DNA of 64,000 nucleotides from Owenia fusiformis (GCA_903813345.2 CAIIXF020000004.1:11738196-11802195), one strand, 5' to 3'; shown: positions 31,051 through 44,105, numbered from the stretch's first letter. Made by a program: numbers and translations. Notes: generated from the sequence alone by a model not told the origin.

Positions 31051-31806
31051 TCGATACGAAAATGAAACTCTAGGGTTTTACGTAAGTTGTTGAAGAGTTC
31101 TTCATTGTCTCTAGTAAGATTATTACTCTTGCATGATCCCATTTTTTGTACAGTTATACAATGTACACTTTTTCAAAATATTATATTACTAATGAGATTT
31201 GCCGGAGATTTGCTTCAAAGTCGGCGTAAATATCAAACGCCACGAATCCCAAAAGGCGTGGCACCTGGTATTCAGGTCATAAGACATCAGTTTCGCAAGT
31301 TATAGGTGATCCGATTGTTCCAAAAGGGTACTTTATGAAAAGCGTTACTAGCTCACAATCACATTCCAACGTATTATCATAATGATATACCATGACATCT
31401 CATTTCTTCTCAGCCCAGGTGAAACATAAAGATGCTATGAGTATCAGAATAACGTATTATACCTAGGATGAAGAAGAGAATACTAATCAATGGCTAGTTG
31501 TCACCATTAACAGCGTTTGAAGCATTCAATAATTGAAAGATGTCGCGTCCGTTTGATATCTAGAAATGTCCCCGGGTATCTGGTTTGCTCATTTTGTACT
31601 AAACGAAAACAAAAAGTGGTTTGGTACTATTTATCTATATGAGTCCGCTGTTTTTATTTTGCTAATATTAAGCCTAAAAACTGCATAATTACGTGTTATT
31701 TACACATTTTAGTATCTTAATTGTAAGAAAGTTTTGTTTTGCCACTCACACAAGGGTTATAATTTTAATATTGAATCTTTAATCCATGTTATACGAACTA
31801 TATGTA

Positions 31807-31900
31807 ACGCGGAAGTAAAAATACGAAATATGACCACACCCTTCCAAGATGGCCGACCAAGGACAAAAATTTAATTTTTCATTAAATGTTAATTAAACAG
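31807..31900 (+). promoter_or_regulatory. Housekeeping-type promoter and putative first exon
   Basis: An ETS/GABP-like site (ACGCGGAAGTAA, 31807-31818) is followed by a YY1-like site that includes an ATG (CAAGATGGCCGAC, 31845-31857). In many animal genes this pair marks the transcription start and the initiator codon. The ATG at 31849 opens a 15-codon frame (MADQGQKFNFSLNVN) closed by TAA, then a strong donor CAG|GTGGGT begins at 31901. The exon may therefore be a 5' UTR exon with a short upstream ORF. Candidate genes driven from here are the 36.6-kb repeat-protein exon and the kinase at 45 kb, both on the same strand. Confidence 0.45.
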
Positions 31901-33549
31901 GTGGGTACTGCTAAATATGTTTGTTGTTGATAAGCAATATGAAGCTCTTTATAGAACCACATTATATAGTTATAGTTTGTAGCGTTTATTTTATCAAATT
32001 TCAATGGTAATACGTAAACATTTCAGATTTTGAAAAACTGAAAAATAATTTTTCCAATTTTTTGCAAGTTTTCTGAAATTGGTTATGATTCATATTTTGC
32101 TTTTGCAGTGACACTCCCAATTAAAGCCACAAACTCTCCAAACTCAACCGAACAATTGGTCATCAAGAACACATACAATCTACTGTCAATTTATTATCAG
32201 TGTTATTAGACATTGAATCAGGCCCATCAAATAGTGACACATTGAAAATGTAGCCAAACAGAATAACATTGAACCAAAAATCCCTATACGAAGGCAGGGC
32301 AAGTCTATTATAAAAAAATTAGGACTCCGATAAGAACAATAAGTGTGACTCAAATAGGAATATTACATCGTAACAAGGACGTGTAAAGCTGAAAGTTGTC
32401 CTCGATTCACATATAAGTCAAATGAAAGTAAATGGGATGGAGAAATCTGGTGGAGGTGTAAGTATAGTGCTCATTTACTTTTCACTTTTAGTTAATGACC
32501 CCAGGTTAATGACTTCCCTGCATCAAGCTCTACTGCTGTACATAATTATGTTAAAATATGGGGGAATTGAGAGAAAACATGTTCTACGGAGCCTGTTGGT
32601 CAGGCAAAGTTAAATAATGCTAATAATAGATACATATTCTATGGAGCCTGCTGGTCAGGCAGAGTTAAGTTAACGTGTGTGGATGTACCATCCTGCTTCT
32701 CTCATTCTTTCTCAAAAAAACATTTGTTTCAATGTAGAAAGTCGGATGATAAATTCTGTAAGACAAAAAAATAAATCGGTGTTCGTCATAGGATTTTTCT
32801 GTCACTCGACAAGTGGCAATCGACTGTATTTTCACACTCACCAGTGAAAAACTACACTCGCCACAGTGTTGCCTCTGATGACAAATTTTACAATATGTAT
32901 ACTCACAGATTTCTTGTGAACAAAATTCTTTAAAAAGAAAGTAATGTGTTTATGAAAGTACGGTACTTATAATTGTCTTTATTCTATAATATTCAACAAT
33001 GGCGAATTTCATGTGAGACAATGTGGCAAGGTACTTCAATTTTACACTCGACTCTTAATATTTACATCCGCCTGGGGCTACTGTCGAGTGGATGTGACCC
33101 ATATTGTAAATATAGGATTTTTAAAGTCGTGTTCCAAGGTGTTGACTTGAGAGTAAGACACATATTGGTTGTACTCTTCTGAGTAACCTTACCCCCTCAC
33201 TGTGAGGTTTTGCTGCAATGGTACCCTTTGACAAACAGTAATAAATTGATAATTCTTTGCTAGCTTGAGGTAAATCAATCAACAACTGGCATTTCATTCT
33301 TGAGTTAAAGGATTTTAAATTATAATATAAAGAATTGGTCTAAGCTGTTTTCTTTGAAAAAGCTGTAACTAGACATATATCATTCTTTAAAGGACAACTG
33401 AAATACCTTTTCTCAACTTGCAGCTACAAAAATGCGGTTTTCTCCATTGTAAGCCCAACGTAGAGTTCTTGTGATAGCCATTGTAAAATAAATGTTAAAT
33501 AACTGCTAACGGTCATAGATAACGAAATAAAACTAACTGATCAATCAAA

Positions 33550-33744
33550 TTGGCCCCCACGTGATTAGTAACGTCATATAGAAAATATAGCTTTGGTTTA
33601 TTGGTACCTTAGTAATCACAACGTCACGGCAACCATAGGATTGTTGTGTAAACAAATAACAAAACATTTTGGCAATATGACGTCATGATCTAATGTACCA
33701 AAACGGGCCACGTGGGGACCAGTGACAGATCACGTGGGGGCCAA
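33550..33744. repeat. Foldback with perfect 16-bp E-box arms and CRE sites
   Basis: TTGGCCCCCACGTGAT (33550-33565) is exactly inverted as ATCACGTGGGGGCCAA (33729-33744). Inside are several CRE-like motifs, including ATGACGTCATG, and AACGTCA at both sides. Probably a MITE, but it brings a block of bZIP/bHLH-type sites. Confidence 0.65.
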
Positions 33745-34209
33745 TAACGTCACAACCAATTCGAATATTGCTTATTAAGCAGCTATAACATCGTTAGAGT
33801 GAAATAATTTTCACACTACTGATGAGAAAACATGTCCAAATACATTTATCAAAAAATTATATTGATTCCTTTAGGTTAAAAATACCATTTCATATCTGCT
33901 TTAAATGATATTCTCTCCATGTGTAAAAAATCATAAAATTTCTTAGTAAGTATAAGTAAGCTCAATATCCCATTTGAGATTATACTAACTGAGTTTCTTC
34001 TGAGTGAATGCCAATTTCATTTAATTCAAGGTAATTTAAAAGTTTCAGCTGATTGACTTTGTCAAGCCCGAATGATTAATTTTACTGTCTACATTACAGT
34101 AACCTTTGTAAAGTTAGTTATTATTATGTCATAGTCATGGTCTCCATCTTTTTGCGGAAGGTGTTTGGCATTTGGTGTTTGATGTTCAACAGTTGGTGGT
34201 TGGTGTCTG

Positions 34210-34258
34210 AAACAAATGGCAGGTGGTGACATTTTGCATGTTTATACCTTGTATATCA
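34210..34258 (+). repeat. Dispersed repeat (second copy)
   Basis: AAATGGCAGGTGGTGACATT and TTGCATGTTTATACCTTGTA match 3405-3452; preceded by GGTGGTTGGTGTCTG as in the first copy. Confidence 0.6.
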
Positions 34259-36073
34259 ATTATTGAACCAGGAAGTAAATTAAAAAATAATTTAAATTGA
34301 ACTGAAAAATTTAATTCAAGTTTACTTTTTAAGCTATGAAAACATTATGTGTGTTCTTTTTACAAATCGATCAGGTTAACAAACAGAACAAAGATAAGGG
34401 TTTCACATATAAATGTCAGTAGTATTGACAATTGCATTTGGTTATATATCAGAGTTAAAGCTGATTCAAATCAATATGTGCTTGTACTGCACTGAGTATA
34501 TATTTAAAGCTTAAAAGGCCTCACGTTTCATGGTTATTCATCAATCATAAATCACCATTTGCCATATTTTGTAGAGGTGTTACGGTCCAAAAAGAAATTA
34601 GGGACTGATACTGGGAAGATCAGTTTCATAATATTTGAGATGGAATAGGTTACTTGATAAATAATCCCTATTGTTAAATAGTTTAACTCATGCTGTTTCT
34701 CTAATTATATATTAAATTACTCAACAATCATACTGGTAGATAAGCAATGTGACATAACGAAAATAATAATAAATTATAGCAAAGTCATCCAGAATAGAGC
34801 TATTTTATATATTAAGTGGTACTTGTTTTACTGCCTCAAATTTTAATTCAAATATTTTTGCTCAAAATTCAAGTTAATGGCTGGAAAGTGATCACTCTTT
34901 TGCCTTCACAAGTACGTTTAATTTCCCCAAATAATAAATGAGGCAGTAATTCAGAATTGAAACCCTATGTTTTATATGATAAGCTGCATGTACAGGTCTT
35001 CAAATAACTTTCATTCCTTTAAATAGAAACTATAAATTGAAAGGTTACCATAAATTAATAGATGTCACTTAGCTCAGTACAAGTAGTTATAATCATATTC
35101 AATTATGTCATCTCCACTTTGATATGATATGCTACACCCTAATTGCAACTAGTTCAATATTTCAGTGTTGTCTCAAATCGCAATTGATTATACAGTACAT
35201 GTATTTTAGATTTAAATTTAATTTTTCGATGACATTATTTAGATTAGACCCCCTCCCTCCCCAATAGATGAATTTGAACATTTCTTTTGAATAAAATTTA
35301 GGTTACGGTATGTTATAAAAATTGATGTACTGTTATGTAATACAAACTGGTCTTTTACCCCCTTTCTCCCAAACATTATTCATTACATTTGTGGACAAGT
35401 ATTGCTATGTTGACCTATGGTCTTCTAATGGGCTCTATCAAGTTATGCACCATTTCATTGTTTTCCCTCCAGCCCTCCCATTGACCATTACCACATACAT
35501 GTACATACCAAAATGCAAGCTGGGACACGGGGGTAAAGCAGACCCGATGATGCAATGAGCTTGCTCGGCGGTATCATGACTGTGTAACGGGGCTTAATGT
35601 ATAAGTGTGCTCGGCGGTAGGTTCAAACAACGCGGATCCTCAAAGCATGTGCTCATGGTATATTCGTGTTTTAACACCCGTGTGGGAGAAAGCTGGGAAA
35701 GTATGTTCTGGACTAGTTTATGAAGCTATAAATAAATACTGGAAAAACTACTGTGAGTGTCAGACTATGAAATAACCAGCATATTATGGTTATCCCAATA
35801 TACATTGCATCAACAGGTAGAAGGGGGGGGGGGGTGCAGATTCTAGATGCCCATTTATCAATTTATACGTGGTTGAGTTGACTTTATTATACTTTAACAT
35901 GTTGAGTTGCATAGAAGTATGTACAAGCAACTCTGTTAGACTATCCATGAGTGTAATTTGGGGTCATTGGTCCTAAATGACACATCACCACATCTGTTAC
36001 CCAACATTCCAGTAGAGGTAATTATGCACGAAGCAGCCTGATCAATCCCATGATTCTTATGCTGTCCTTCTAG

Positions 36074-36300
36074 GATTTTTGAATATGATTGGTGGAATTG
36101 TTCATAGAGGATTTCTGGTTAGGTTCTTTTTGTCACATAAAAAATTGTCATGGAAAATAAACCCTTGGTTTACCCATGAGACTCTGGGGCAAATTGCTGC
36201 GACCTGTGATTTGATTGGTCAGAAATCAAATCACACGATCATCAATAGAATGCTGGAATCATTCATTGTCTACCTAAAGTACGCTCATGTGGAACATTAG
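36074..36300 (+). CDS. Possible exon or transposon-derived ORF, unrecognised
   Basis: An acceptor-like CTGTCCTTCTAG precedes a frame open to TAG at 36298 (about 74 codons; KINPWFTHETLGQIAATCDL is typical). Composition is protein-like, yet the segment includes a perfect 12-bp inverted repeat (TGTGATTTGATT / AATCAAATCACA), which argues for a mobile-element fragment. No family recognised. Confidence 0.2.
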
Positions 36301-36635
36301 CAAGGGAGATCCAAAAACGTAATTTTTAACGATATAATAAAACATAATCATAACATAGATTTAATAAAACGTCTAATTTACGGATTTATTAAATTTATAT
36401 CATAAAAAAACAACAGCGCTCGACAATCTGTTTGGAAAACAAATTATAATTGGAGTTATTTGAAAATAAGAAATTGTCAGTTACTGAGTAAAACATGAAT
36501 GAAATGTTATTAGCAAGATAGAAGCAAATAAAATAAAAATGGACTCATTGTTACTCATGCTGAGTGCACTAGAAACAGCTTCAAAATCTAAACTCACATC
36601 TTGGCGGGACAATATAGAGGCTTAATACTCTGAAT

Positions 36636-37535
36636 ATGTTATGTTTACGTTGTATGAGTGGAAGTGTCGTATTGCGACATGTATATATATGGGACCCCAC
36701 TCAGAATCTAAATGCAGCTCAGCATTTTTCTGATGATGGCGATGAGTTGAAATCTAAACAGGACTTACCATCCGATGACATTTATTCCCAGGATGTTATT
36801 TCCTCGAAAGGTAAGACTAGGCATCACTCGGTAGTTGCTCCAAAAACCAACAAAGATCAAGAAACAGCTAATAGTGGAAGCATAACCAATGAACTGAGCA
36901 CAATCAGAGAGCAAAGCACAATCAGAGATCAAAGCACAATCAAGGAGCATAGCACAATCAATGATACAAGCCTTACTGAAGATTGTGTGCTAAAATGTCA
37001 TACCACAAGGAATCAAACATCTTCTTTGAGGGAGAAAAATACTGCGAAGTACCAGACTCAAATCCAGGAATATAAGACATTACCCAATTTTGCTCATGAA
37101 CACAAGCTTAAAGAACCAAGAACAGATATTGATAGTGCTGAAGAAATCCCCACAAATTCAGAATTTCTGAGGAATAACTGTGCAAAAAAATTCTTAGATC
37201 CTGACACACGTGAAACATCTAATAGATTGTCACAGCATCACATTGACAAGTCATGGATTGTGCATAATCTTGACATAACCTCACAAACTGATGACATCAC
37301 AGCAAAATCAGATGACATCACATCTCAAAGTGATGACATCAGAGCAGAATCTGATGACATCACAGCACAATCTGATGACATTACATCTCAAACTGATGAT
37401 ATCACAGCACACTCTGATGATAAGACATCACACAGTGATGATATCACCACCAAGAGTGATGACATCATTCAACATGCCAACGATGACTTAAGGTCAATTA
37501 CAGATACTGATAGGAGTTCCTCTACAGTACACCAG
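36636..37535 (+). CDS. Long exon for an unrecognised acidic repeat protein
   Basis: Open frame from the ATG at 36636 to a donor-like CACCAG|GTATAT at 37536; without splicing it continues 11 codons to TAG at 37566. Up to the donor it has 300 residues. It is hydrophilic and Ser/Thr/Asp-rich with no membrane segment or known domain. Two internal repeats are visible: four STI(R/K)(E/D)(Q/H) hexads around residues 87-110, and about ten SDDIT(A/S)(K/Q)-type heptads near the C terminus, encoded by a 21-bp DNA repeat. The phase-0 donor is compatible with the phase-0 acceptor of the kinase exon at 45347, so it could be an alternative long N-terminal exon of that gene, or belong to a separate gene. Upstream limit is uncertain: acceptor-like CCACTCAG and AATGCAG occur near 36706-36718. 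Confidence 0.5.
37276..37475 (+). repeat. 21-bp coding minisatellite (SDDIT heptads)
   Basis: About ten copies of (T/A)GATGACATCACA(G/T)C(A/T)(C/A)AA(A/T)CT, all kept in frame. Each holds a TGACATCA core close to the CRE/AP-1 half-sites. The third codon positions vary more than the first two, suggesting that the protein is under selection. Confidence 0.8.
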
Positions 37536-37569
37536 GTATATTTAGCGCATAGCAGTTGGGTAGTCTAGT

Positions 37570-40500
37570 TCAACGCCCCTCCCAAACAAAATACCCTCAA
37601 GTGTTACACAAACTATTATTGCAAAAATTTATCATACATCTAGCTATAGACAAAATAATTGTCAGAATTTTGCAAGATTTGATATTCTTGTCATTGACGT
37701 TGATCATTTCATCTGTTTGGTTGCTAATTTTTATGTTTCTCGTCATCAGGGGTTGGTATGGTCTTTGTAATTAATATTCAGAATTCAGAATTACTGGGTT
37801 GTTAAGTTCATAGGGTGTATTAGAAATTCTGATGAAAACTTTTGAAGGTTACATGAAGACTGCCCTTGTTATCTAAAGCACTTGAAGTTTCTGATACTAC
37901 AGTTCTAAGAATGAAGTCAGATATAAAACATACCAAGTTCAATGATTGAGTTATGTATAAGTAACATCGTCTCAAATGACTTTTTCCTTCTTGATGGATT
38001 TTCTGTATCTATTCCTATAGCCATTGAATTGCCTATGGACTTTGAGAATGGATTTTATCTATCCCACATCATTTGAGACTGAATACTCTTAATCTTTATG
38101 AGTACTAGTATCTACAACTATTTTTGATGTCATGAGTATTGGTTATCAATTTTTCAATTTTTCTTCAACATGTATTGTTATGACTTCAGTATGAATGAAA
38201 TGTCCCTTGGTGTTCTGGTCCTGGATTGTGATATTGGTTCTCGATTGGAGGGGAAGGGGATGTTAGACATTGTTTCTTTTCACGTTAGATCATGGTTTTG
38301 GGATATATAGCGTCTACTTTTCTTATGACAGATTTACACTTACAGTTTGCTTTTCTTGTTGGGTTTCCTTAAAGTTTTTAGTCACCCTTCCCTTTTGGCA
38401 TTTGTGCTTATATATTCCTTAAATATACAGTAAAAACCTGTGTCTTATCCAAGCACCACTGGGACCACTTTTCAATTGGAGATAACAAAAAAATAGGGGC
38501 AAGAAAGGTGTTCACATTGAGAGGTGTTCAGATTAGAGAGATGGTCAGATTTACAAGTTTCATCATAGTTGATTTCGCTATTAATGCAAAATACCTTCAT
38601 TAACATGAACAATTTAGAGAGTTTGTAGCTGTAACTATGCTGATATATCGAAGTCTGGAAAAGCAAAGTTAAGCAGTGAAAACCATATTTTGTATTTTAA
38701 GACCTCGCTTTTTCTTTTTAGCATCCATTCTTAAATATATATTAAGTGGACTTTACTTTGCAAACTAGCTTCAACCACAATTTAAATATGCTGATTCATT
38801 TTAGTCTGGAAAAGCCATGATAATCTGACAGCATATTTTTATTCCAACATCTGGAGGCCTTTAAGTGATGACTCAATGACATTAATTATAACAACTTGTA
38901 CAAATTGACATCTACCCTGAACTTATACTAGCTGAGTTGTTTATTGCCCTCTGACTAAGATTGATGATTTTAATATATTGTGTTTTCAAATGAAAAGATA
39001 ACTGAAGAGCATGTTTTATGTTCACCAATTAATCTAAATATAGGGGGAGGGTGAATAGAGATCTACCCATCATATATTTTGGAAACTATTGCAACAATTT
39101 TAACTTGCCTTAAAAATACAAAATTTATGTAGAACAACTAGAAATTTCCATATACATGTATCTAATTTTATACTGAAATCAGTTTTGTAAAGGGTAGTTG
39201 ACATCTTATCAAGCCTTTAAAAAGTGTCATACTAACTTAAAGATATAGCATGAAAAACATCTTAAGCCAGTTTTTATATCACCTTTATGAAGTGGTAACA
39301 TATTGTAAGGGCTTCACATTTGGCCATCTTTGCCCCAAAACTGCTTGATTTTGAAAGAATTATTTTTTTTTGGGGGGGGGGTGGATTTGTTCGCACCCTC
39401 TGAAACCCTCTGTTCTTCAGTTTTGACAGAGAGACCAGATGAAGGACAATGTATTATTCATACAGTAAAACCTGTATATCCGAACACCTCTCTCACATGA
39501 AAACCTCTTGATGTGAACACTTTTCAGTCCCAATTTTGTTATCTCCTTTGATTCACATATTAAGAGTCCTAGAAATGTGAACACCTGCTTATCTGAACAC
39601 TTTTGGCAAGTCCCTATAGCATTTAGATTAGACACTACAGTAATCAATCTTTCAGGGCTTTCAGGGTTTTCTCATCCTTCTAAGCAGGTGTCCAGAATCC
39701 GTACCTTCTTCTTCCCCCTGCTATAACCAATTTGGAAGCGCCCGATTAAACTGAATCATGTGATCTAACTATGCGCAATGACTTATAGATTTCTGTCGCA
39801 CTGTTGCGACAGCCAATCAGATTGCGGTTCTTAATCGGGGAAATGCTAACTGCTTGTCGCATTGGGTAAAACGGAAGAATATATTCTGGATTTTAAAGCC
39901 CTGTGATCGGAGGATGGGTTTTCTCCATTATGAATGTACTTGGACTATATAACTATACAACACAGTATAACAATTCCCACAGTAAGGATAAAAGTACCTA
40001 TGTTTAGCAATCAAAACCTTACAAATAATTGAAAGGGTTTGGAATTTTGGACTTCCTTATTAACTGTTTCTCAGAAACGACTTGAATTTATTAGGTTTGA
40101 GAATTGATATGTCACGTTTCAATTCCTTATCGCATTATTTTCTTATCACATTATTTAGTTGAAGTAGCATTTTTGGAATTTAAATACCAGCGTCATGACT
40201 TTTTAAAGGGACACTATAATTAAAGATCTCTAATTAATACCTACAATATGTCACTTTTGTTTGATATACATTATCAGGGCCCTGTTGATAATTATGTTGT
40301 CTAGAAATCTGTATAATAAATGGTGATTTTTATTTAGTTATAATAGGAAAGTTTAATTAGAGTTCTATAAAAGTTTCAGTGAAAGGTTGTGTTTGAAGTG
40401 TAAGGATATTCTTGGATATTTCAATACATTCTTGGATACATTGATGTATTTTTGGATATTCAGTCACACATTGGATTGTTTTTGAGTAAATCAAGACAAC

Positions 40501-40860
40501 AATGAATACAAACACTCTAGCTGTAGATAAGTTCTAAATATGAGCATTTTTGCCATCAATTAATTTACTAACTGCCATTTGACAATACAGATGCCATTTT
40601 TATCCATCTTTAAAAAGTTTGATTTGAAAGAAAATAGTGCTACAACAAACAAAAGAAGACCAGAGTGTATTTTATACCAATGGATTGTAATTTTACCAAT
40701 GAATTATAATGTTATCAATAGATTATAATATTGAATGACCATCAGGCTAAAGTCACCCCAGGATATTAAAATATTCATTTGCTCCTCATCCTTCGTAGAA
40801 TTCAAATTTGAGCTTCGTTGTCACCACAGTTTTAACAGACATCTCACTCCACAGTTAAAA
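37570..40860. other. Non-coding stretch with pogo-like elements
   Basis: AT-rich, no exon supported. Two copies of a CAGTAAAACCTGT-ended element lie at 38427-38545 and 39461-39645; a T/G-run at ~39361. Confidence 0.5.
39461..39645. mobile_element. pogo/Tigger-like non-autonomous element
   Basis: Begins TACAGTAAAACCTGTATATC followed by repeated CGAACACCTCT / GTGAACAC motifs. Related sequences: 38427-38545, 43917-44105 (ACAGTAAAACCTGTATAATC) and 52214-52305, where the right end is inverted (TTAGACAGGTTTTATTGTA). The CAGTAAAACCT-type end is typical of pogo/Tigger MITEs; no transposase present. Confidence 0.5.
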
Positions 40861-40862
40861 CC

Positions 40863-40892
40863 ATGTTCATCGATGGAAAGCTGACGTATAGA
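40863..40892 (+). CDS. Candidate first coding exon of the kinase
   Basis: ATG in fair context (AAAACCATG), frame MFIDGKLTYR, then a consensus donor AGA|GTAAGT. Joined to the phase-0 acceptor at 45347 it gives MFIDGKLTYR-QIDPEEIF, the short N-terminal tail length usual for this kinase family. Acceptor-like CTCACTCCACAG lies just upstream, allowing it to be exon 2 after a 5' UTR exon. Plausible but short. Confidence 0.45.
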
Positions 40893-41716
40893 GTAAGTTC
40901 ATTAAACACTTGAATCCCAGGTTCTAAAATTGGTTTGAAACCAGCAAATTTTTCATTTTTGCCAGCTTTTGATATTTTACTTCATACATATACAACAAGT
41001 GATGCTCAATTTAGTGAAATTAGTTGGCAGAGATCATTCTACACATTTTATAAGTTATTTTTTGAGTAAATCAGATTATAATTGTTCAAGTTATAGCAAT
41101 CTTATTAAAAAAAATTTGTGATTGATTATTTCGTCACTCTAGGTTTCAAGGTCATTTCTTCGTTGACAAGAAATCTTGTCTCTCTTGTTTTTCTCTATGG
41201 CTGATGGTCAGTGCTATCTGTTTTGTATTACAAATAGAATGTGTCCAATAGTTAAGGGATGAAATACTATCAGCTGAGAGATCATGTCAAGAAGAGATGT
41301 TTACATACATGTTTCAAAGTACACTGTACATAGTAAAATATTTGTTTTACATGTTATAATCTTGTAAATACCCCAAACCAGTATAGTTAAAATTATCAAA
41401 AATAGATATTTTAACTTGATTTCAGTTTAAAAGATAAACTAGTATTGGCCAATATTTATTATTTTTTTAATACTATGAGTTAAAGGTGATTTGGACAATG
41501 ACACATTTGATAAGGTCCCTCCCAAAATATTGATTTGTAAAATGAATCATTTTCATTTCATTAAATTAAAACTAGACTAGCTACAAGCTTTTGTGACCCC
41601 CCCCCCCCAAGCTACAACTGCTGCGTTGTGTTGGAGACGTAGATAGGTCCACAATCTTTAAGCAAGACTAATTAAAACTACATGTCATGTTTTATTTGTT
41701 TTTAAGATGTCTTCAT

Positions 41717-41862
41717 GGGTTTCACTAGAATTTCTCACAAAAGAATAAATAAATGGAAATCATAAATTTTACAAGGAAAAGTTGAAAAGTCCCTAAAAAC
41801 AACAGGCGATTTTGTGAAAACAACCGGTGAAAATCGCCTATTGCCTGCTGATAATGAAACCC
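41717..41862. mobile_element. MITE-like repeat pair, first copy
   Basis: Ends GGGTTTCACTAG and AATGAAACCC are inverted; interior GACAGGCGATTTTGTGAAAA-like sequence matches the copy at 44792-44939 (ends GGGATTTCACTAG / AATGAAATCCC) over ~145 bp. Confidence 0.6.
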
Positions 41863-43916
41863 TTGTGTTTTCGTTAACGCCTGAACAGTGAATGCACCTC
41901 TTTGAATAAGCGCCTCCCATTCAGTGAAAAGTTTGATATATGAAAAACTATTTCTAATCACTTTGGAGCATTTAGCAAGTTCTAGTCAATAGAAATTTAT
42001 TGAACTTGGTTCAAAAATTAATCATAGGTTCTTTGATAAAGAGAGCAGAGTGTGAGCAGTTTTAGCCAAGATGAAAAAATTGTTGAATTGAATAACCTCA
42101 TTTTTCAGTTCATTTAGATCTTTGAAATCAAATGAATACCTAATTGTATGGATATTTTGATACTAAATGCACTTTTTAATTGACTTGGTTAAGTGGACTT
42201 AATTGGAGACATGATAAATGATATGAGGAAAAAACAACATATTTGTAAATGGCAATTCTAAATATTCTTATCTTTGAAACTCACTACTGTCAAAATATTT
42301 TTTAACCTGTACTCATTTGCATAAATTAATTGCAATAAAATATGCTTATGATAAAAGCGCTATCAAAATGGGCTTGACTAAAAGTGAAATTATGATAAAT
42401 ATATAAGGAAATATAATTCTGAAAACATGATATGATGTAACATCAGTGAATAAACAGTTAATATTTGATAAATATTAAGAAGGAAAGTTATGATAACATA
42501 GCAAAGATAAGACATTAATTTTGTGATTTACGACGAATTACATACTTTCAAATATAAATTAAAGCGCCTAATCTATTAGCCAATGAACCAAAGTCTAATT
42601 AAAGTTTAAAGGAGTAAAGGTGCAAGACGTCGTAAACAATCTTTGAAACCAAAACTTATGAAATACATGTACTTCTTAAATTTATTTCAATGATATGGTG
42701 CGAACCTTATTTGAAATAAAATATGTAACAGAACATTTGTTTCGAATTTTTCGAATTTTGATAAGGACAATTTGAATTTGATTATAAATGATATCACAAG
42801 GAGGAAATGCAATAGATTCATATTTAATGATATTAACCGAATAGAACAAAGTTGTAGCAATTAACATTAAAAAAATCGAAAAATAGCTTGTGATAAACTG
42901 CATGAAATGGATTATTCTATTTAATAAATAAATAGTTGAATATATTAGCTGAATAACTGGATTAATTGAATTGAATTCAGGGATAAGTTGAACAAATGGA
43001 TTAATTGAAAAAGTCATTGAATAAATCATGGGCTTTGAAAGCCTGTAAATAAATGTATAATTCCAGTTGAATAACATAAACAGATACAAAATGCTTGATT
43101 AAATGGATTAGCCAAATAAAAAGATTATTAATCATTAAATAAAAAGATTATTAATTCTGAAAAAAGAAGTAATAACAATAGAGAGAATGGATTACTCAGA
43201 CTAAAGATGAGTAGATACAGCAGATATGAGATAGAGGATAGATTAGGGCCCACTGATGGCATGAGATGGGTGAGTTACGCCTCAGATACATTTGCTGTGC
43301 GGCTGCTATAATCGATGTGAAAATCTACATCATACTGCTTATGCTTATCCCTATATTTAATGCTGCATATATATCTCAATTTTGGAAAGCCACGGCCACT
43401 GGGTAGTTGCCGTATATCAAATGTGACCGAGGCACTAGACAGGAAAATTTAAGCATTACGTCAGACCTCATATCTTTGTCTTGTACAAATCAGGACATTT
43501 TGACGAAATCTTTATTCAGATCACATCTCTTTGAAGATTTTTTGAAAATTTTAATCATTTTGACTTGAGTTTTGAATTCCTGAAATAATACTTTGAACCC
43601 AATTATGAATTTTAATTCTAGAGCCATCTACGTACATGTGCTTGGAGTTGAAATTTTACATCTGTACTTTACAAGCTAAAAATAAATAGATCGCTCACAT
43701 CTGTCCCCATTTGGTTTGTATAATGTTACATAACAGGTAACATATGGTGATGAGCCCTTTCATGTTGTTCGTATCAATAATTATCAAACTAAAATAAGAT
43801 ATATTACGACTCCCCTTGTTAAACCTGATGAAATACATGTCTAACAAAAACACAGGTTATAGACCACACAGACCATCCCTTTCAACTTAAACCAAACTGC
43901 TTCCACAAAAATTGAA

Positions 43917-44105
43917 ACAGTAAAACCTGTATAATCCGAACACCACAGTAGGACCAGGCAAATTCAAATTGGTTGAATTGACATTTCTAGTATTTTTAAC
44001 ATGACAGATTAAATAAAAAAGGCACAGGAAAAACTTTTCACATTGAGAATTGAGCGAATTACAAATTGTAGAGCCCTTGTAGGGATGTGTTTGGATATAT
44101 AGGAT
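43917..44105. mobile_element. pogo/Tigger-like non-autonomous element
   Basis: ACAGTAAAACCTGTATAATC followed by CGAACACCACAGTAGGACCA; same family as 39461-39645. Confidence 0.45.

Larger units (their letters stand above)
17600..31800. other. Intergenic region between aristaless and the next promoter
   Basis: About 14 kb with no convincing exon on either strand. Contents: foldback pairs at 20.1-21.0 kb, an AACAAACA-type low-complexity tract (22140-22200), a GC-rich island (23215-23515), two ~170-bp family copies, and a G/C-run-bounded degenerate repeat at 30770-31050. The right 5' side of a developmental homeobox gene is where enhancers would be expected, but none can be demonstrated here. 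Confidence 0.5.
31902..36073. other. Non-coding stretch downstream of the putative promoter
   Basis: AT-rich; contains an inverted E-box/CRE element (33550-33744), a dispersed repeat copy (34210-34258) and a poly-G run (~35823). No exon supported. Confidence 0.5.

Noticed and set aside
42682-43089. 135-codon minus-strand ORF
   Set aside because: Very AT-rich, composition dominated by I/F/Y/N from AT bias, no family features; likely chance.
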